From the NCBI GenBank assembly GCA_023665245.1, contig JAMPEH010000042.1, forward strand, positions 1 to 15,075: a stretch of DNA of 15,075 nt. Reading direction: 5' to 3'. Positions 14,071 through 15,075 of this stretch are shown one piece after another. The notes under the pieces are model-generated. The model worked only from the letters and a program-made list of their open reading frames with translations, ran no database searches and was not told the origin of the DNA. The stretch comes from Muribaculaceae bacterium (GTDB lineage Bacteria > Pseudomonadota > Alphaproteobacteria > Rs-D84). The position numbers and the translations under genes are program-made. Numbering within the stretch: position 1 is the first letter of the stretch; the number at the start of each line of letters is the position of its first letter.

Positions 14071-14086
14071 TGTTTCACGTGAAACA
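14071..14086. other. parS: parS site, perfect 16-bp ParB/Spo0J consensus
   Basis: TGTTTCACGTGAAACA is an exact 16-bp palindrome and an exact match to the bacterial parS consensus TGTTNCACGTGAAACA. It sits in a 111-base gap between the SSB gene and a small membrane-protein gene. Its place in a gap in an otherwise tightly packed operon argues that it is kept for a reason. Confidence 0.93.
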
Positions 14087-14147
14087 TCTGGTTATTTGGT
14101 TTTGTCAGCGGTATCAGGTGGTAGGGGCGCGTGCAGGATTCGCAACT

Positions 14148-14363
14148 TTATTTCTTGTCATGTTTTTTCCTCCTATGTGGTTCATTTGTATACTTTATCT
14201 CTTTGCGTTCTTGTCTGTAAATGTGATGTATCAGGTCACGCAGGCATTTCGTGTAATATTGCAGACTGTAAAGCTCTGACCAGATTGCCATAGCAAAGAT
14301 CGCCATTACTATAAAGCAGATGGCTATTACGATGACACATGCTAATAAAATAGTTGTTTTCAT
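14148..14363 (-). CDS. Small membrane protein of the early operon
   Basis: I do not recognise this 71-residue protein. Residues about 3-29 are strongly hydrophobic (ILLACVIVIAICFIVMAIF), giving one membrane helix. The rest is positively charged (LIHHIYRQERKEIKYTNEPHRRKKHDKK) and probably cytoplasmic, so it could touch DNA or RNA at the membrane. GAGGT lies 6 bases before the ATG. It follows the preceding gene by 8 bases. Phi29 uses the small membrane protein p16.7 to anchor replicating DNA, and this protein has a comparable layout, but there is no clear sequence match. Confidence 0.65.
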   Translation of the reverse strand: MKTTILLACVIVIAICFIVMAIFAMAIWSELYSLQYYTKCLRDLIHHIYRQERKEIKYTNEPHRRKKHDKK

Positions 14364-14371
14364 ATTTTACC

Positions 14372-14626
14372 TCACTTTGTTAATAAGTTGTCGTTGTGCT
14401 TGTAACCGTTGTATCCGGACTGTACGTCGTAATAGCGTTTTTCTGTATTCTGCTTTTCAAGCTTGTGTCGGTGCTTGACGTCATCACAGTAGGCGTCGCA
14501 AGCGTTTTCAATTGCATTGATTGCGTCGAAAATGTGCATAGTGAGTATAAGCTTGAATATCATGGCGGCTACTCCTAGCACAGCTACAGCAATAAGTACG
14601 AGATAAGTTTTTTGTTCATAGGTCAT
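14372..14626 (-). CDS. Small membrane protein with charged C-terminal tail
   Basis: Unrecognised, 84 residues. Residues about 7-30 form one hydrophobic helix (YLVLIAVAVLGVAAMIFKLI), followed by a helical region (MHIFDAINAIENACDAYCDD) and a hydrophilic, Tyr/Asn/Lys-rich tail. The ATG at 14626 is preferred over an in-frame ATG at 14674, because GAGGAGGAC lies just upstream of it and the earlier start falls inside the preceding gene. Together with the next gene it makes a pair of single-span membrane proteins in the replication operon, possibly organising DNA at the membrane. Confidence 0.65.
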   Translation of the reverse strand: MTYEQKTYLVLIAVAVLGVAAMIFKLILTMHIFDAINAIENACDAYCDDVKHRHKLEKQNTEKRYYDVQSGYNGYKHNDNLLTK

Positions 14627-14642
14627 GGCCTTGTCCTCCTCA

Positions 14643-14939
14643 TTATTGTGCTTGTTTAACATAGATTCTGTCATACATTTTTATTTCTTCTGCTATCTCG
14701 TGCAGATACTTGGACGACGATGACTTAAAAGACTGCACCAGTTTTTTGACTGGTATGTGCGATGTTACATCATCATAACCATCTGGTACAACGTTTGTAT
14801 GATGTGCAAATATTACGCTTTGCACTGAATCGTGCGATGTGTAAAACCAAAACATAAACGCCTGATAAGATACTGTCAGTTCGTATCCGTTAATGTGTTC
14901 GTGGATTGCTTCCAGTGTGGATCGGTTGAGTTTTAGCAT
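14643..14939 (-). CDS. Hypothetical protein, first gene of the right-end operon
   Basis: Unrecognised soluble protein of 98 residues with many His, Ser and aromatic residues (YQAFMFWFYTSHDSVQSVIF) and a helical C-terminus (SSKYLHEIAEEIKMYDRIYV). AGGAGGTAACAACA before the ATG makes a strong ribosome binding site. As the first gene after the right-end promoter it should be made very early, which suits a host-takeover or regulatory role; this is inferred from position only. Confidence 0.7.
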   Translation of the reverse strand: MLKLNRSTLEAIHEHINGYELTVSYQAFMFWFYTSHDSVQSVIFAHHTNVVPDGYDDVTSHIPVKKLVQSFKSSSSKYLHEIAEEIKMYDRIYVKQAQ

Positions 14940-14987
14940 TGTTGTTACCTCCTATTGTTGATGTTTGTGTTCTTGTTTCTTTCTGAT

Positions 14988-15019
14988 ATTATAATACCAT
15001 ACTGCGTTACTTATGTAAA
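14988..15019 (-). promoter_or_regulatory. Promoter of the leftward early/replication operon
   Basis: On the minus strand TTTACA (15019-15014), 17 bases, then TATTAT (14996-14991), preceded by TG for an extended -10. TATAAT overlaps at 14993-14988. Transcription would start about 45 bases before the first gene. It is the only clear promoter for the six genes that end with the DNA polymerase. Confidence 0.75.
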
Positions 15020-15048
15020 ATAGGTATTATTTATTACAAACTTAGGTT

Positions 15049-15070
15049 GTTATAACGAATGTTTATAGCT
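15049..15070. promoter_or_regulatory. Candidate operator near the right end
   Basis: On the minus strand AGCTATAA (15070-15063), 6 bases, GTTATA (15056-15051 region), with the same spacing as the left-end copy at 125-144. GTTATAAC at 15049-15056 is itself an 8-bp palindrome. It lies upstream of the right-end promoter and almost at the end of the window. Confidence 0.5.
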
Positions 15071-15075
15071 AAATA

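Noticed and set aside
14106..14147. tRNA-like string resembling a D-loop and, on the other strand, a T-loop and acceptor end
   Set aside because: The D, anticodon and acceptor stems do not pair on either strand, so no tRNA can be supported; the likeness is probably chance.
14061..14293. Plus-strand frames across the parS gap and the small membrane-protein gene
   Set aside because: They overlap a minus-strand gene that has a good ribosome binding site, and have none of their own.
1..15075. CRISPR array, insertion sequence, integrase or attachment site
   Set aside because: No spaced direct repeats, transposase-like protein, recombinase or terminal duplications were seen in the window.

Overview
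The window is almost an entire genome (about 15 kb) of a small, lytic, phi29-like podovirus. The strongest evidence is a protein-primed family B DNA polymerase with a terminal-protein gene overlapping its start, together with the full phi29-type set of head and tail genes. These are scaffold, major capsid protein with a C-terminal Ig-like domain, tail knob, portal, lower collar and an FtsK/HerA-like packaging ATPase. I see no integrase, lysogeny repressor or large terminase. Strong GGAGG-type ribosome binding sites, sigma-A-like promoters, a BhlA/UviB-type holin and a CW_7 domain on the endolysin point to a Gram-positive host. A spore-forming member of the Clostridia or Bacilli is my best guess, but the host is not proven.

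Layout. The left 160 bases are an AT-rich regulatory region with a near-consensus promoter. It drives a rightward late operon: holin (177), endolysin (400), second peptidoglycan hydrolase (990), scaffold (1651), capsid (1993), tail knob (3430), portal (5148), lower collar (6010), a coiled-coil tail protein with LTAxxYD repeats (6936) and a tail fibre (7943). The operon ends at a bidirectional terminator at 8955-8980. Two small unknown genes (9412 to 9008 and 9738 to 9409) run leftward from a central divergent regulatory region (about 9739-9862). The packaging ATPase runs rightward from the same region, apparently from a leaderless mRNA. A 137-base gap after the ATPase ends in a terminator and holds a strong hairpin that could belong to a structured RNA. 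From the right end a leftward early operon carries three small unknown genes (two of them membrane proteins), a p5-like SSB, the terminal protein and the DNA polymerase.

How it works together. The right-end operon supplies protein-primed replication: terminal protein as primer, polymerase and SSB. The left operon builds the prohead, neck and tail and lyses the cell. The ATPase packages DNA through the portal. An imperfect inverted repeat (AGCTATAA, 6 or 9 bases, GTTATA) recurs at all three promoter regions and is a good candidate for a shared operator.

The most striking observation is a pair of ParB/Spo0J parS sites. A perfect 16-bp copy lies at 14071-14086 and a 15/16 copy at 8993-9008, both intergenic. 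Spo0J has been implicated in trapping phi29 DNA in Bacillus spores, so this phage may use the host segregation system in the same way. The window ends show no inverted terminal repeat, so the true genome termini are probably missing.
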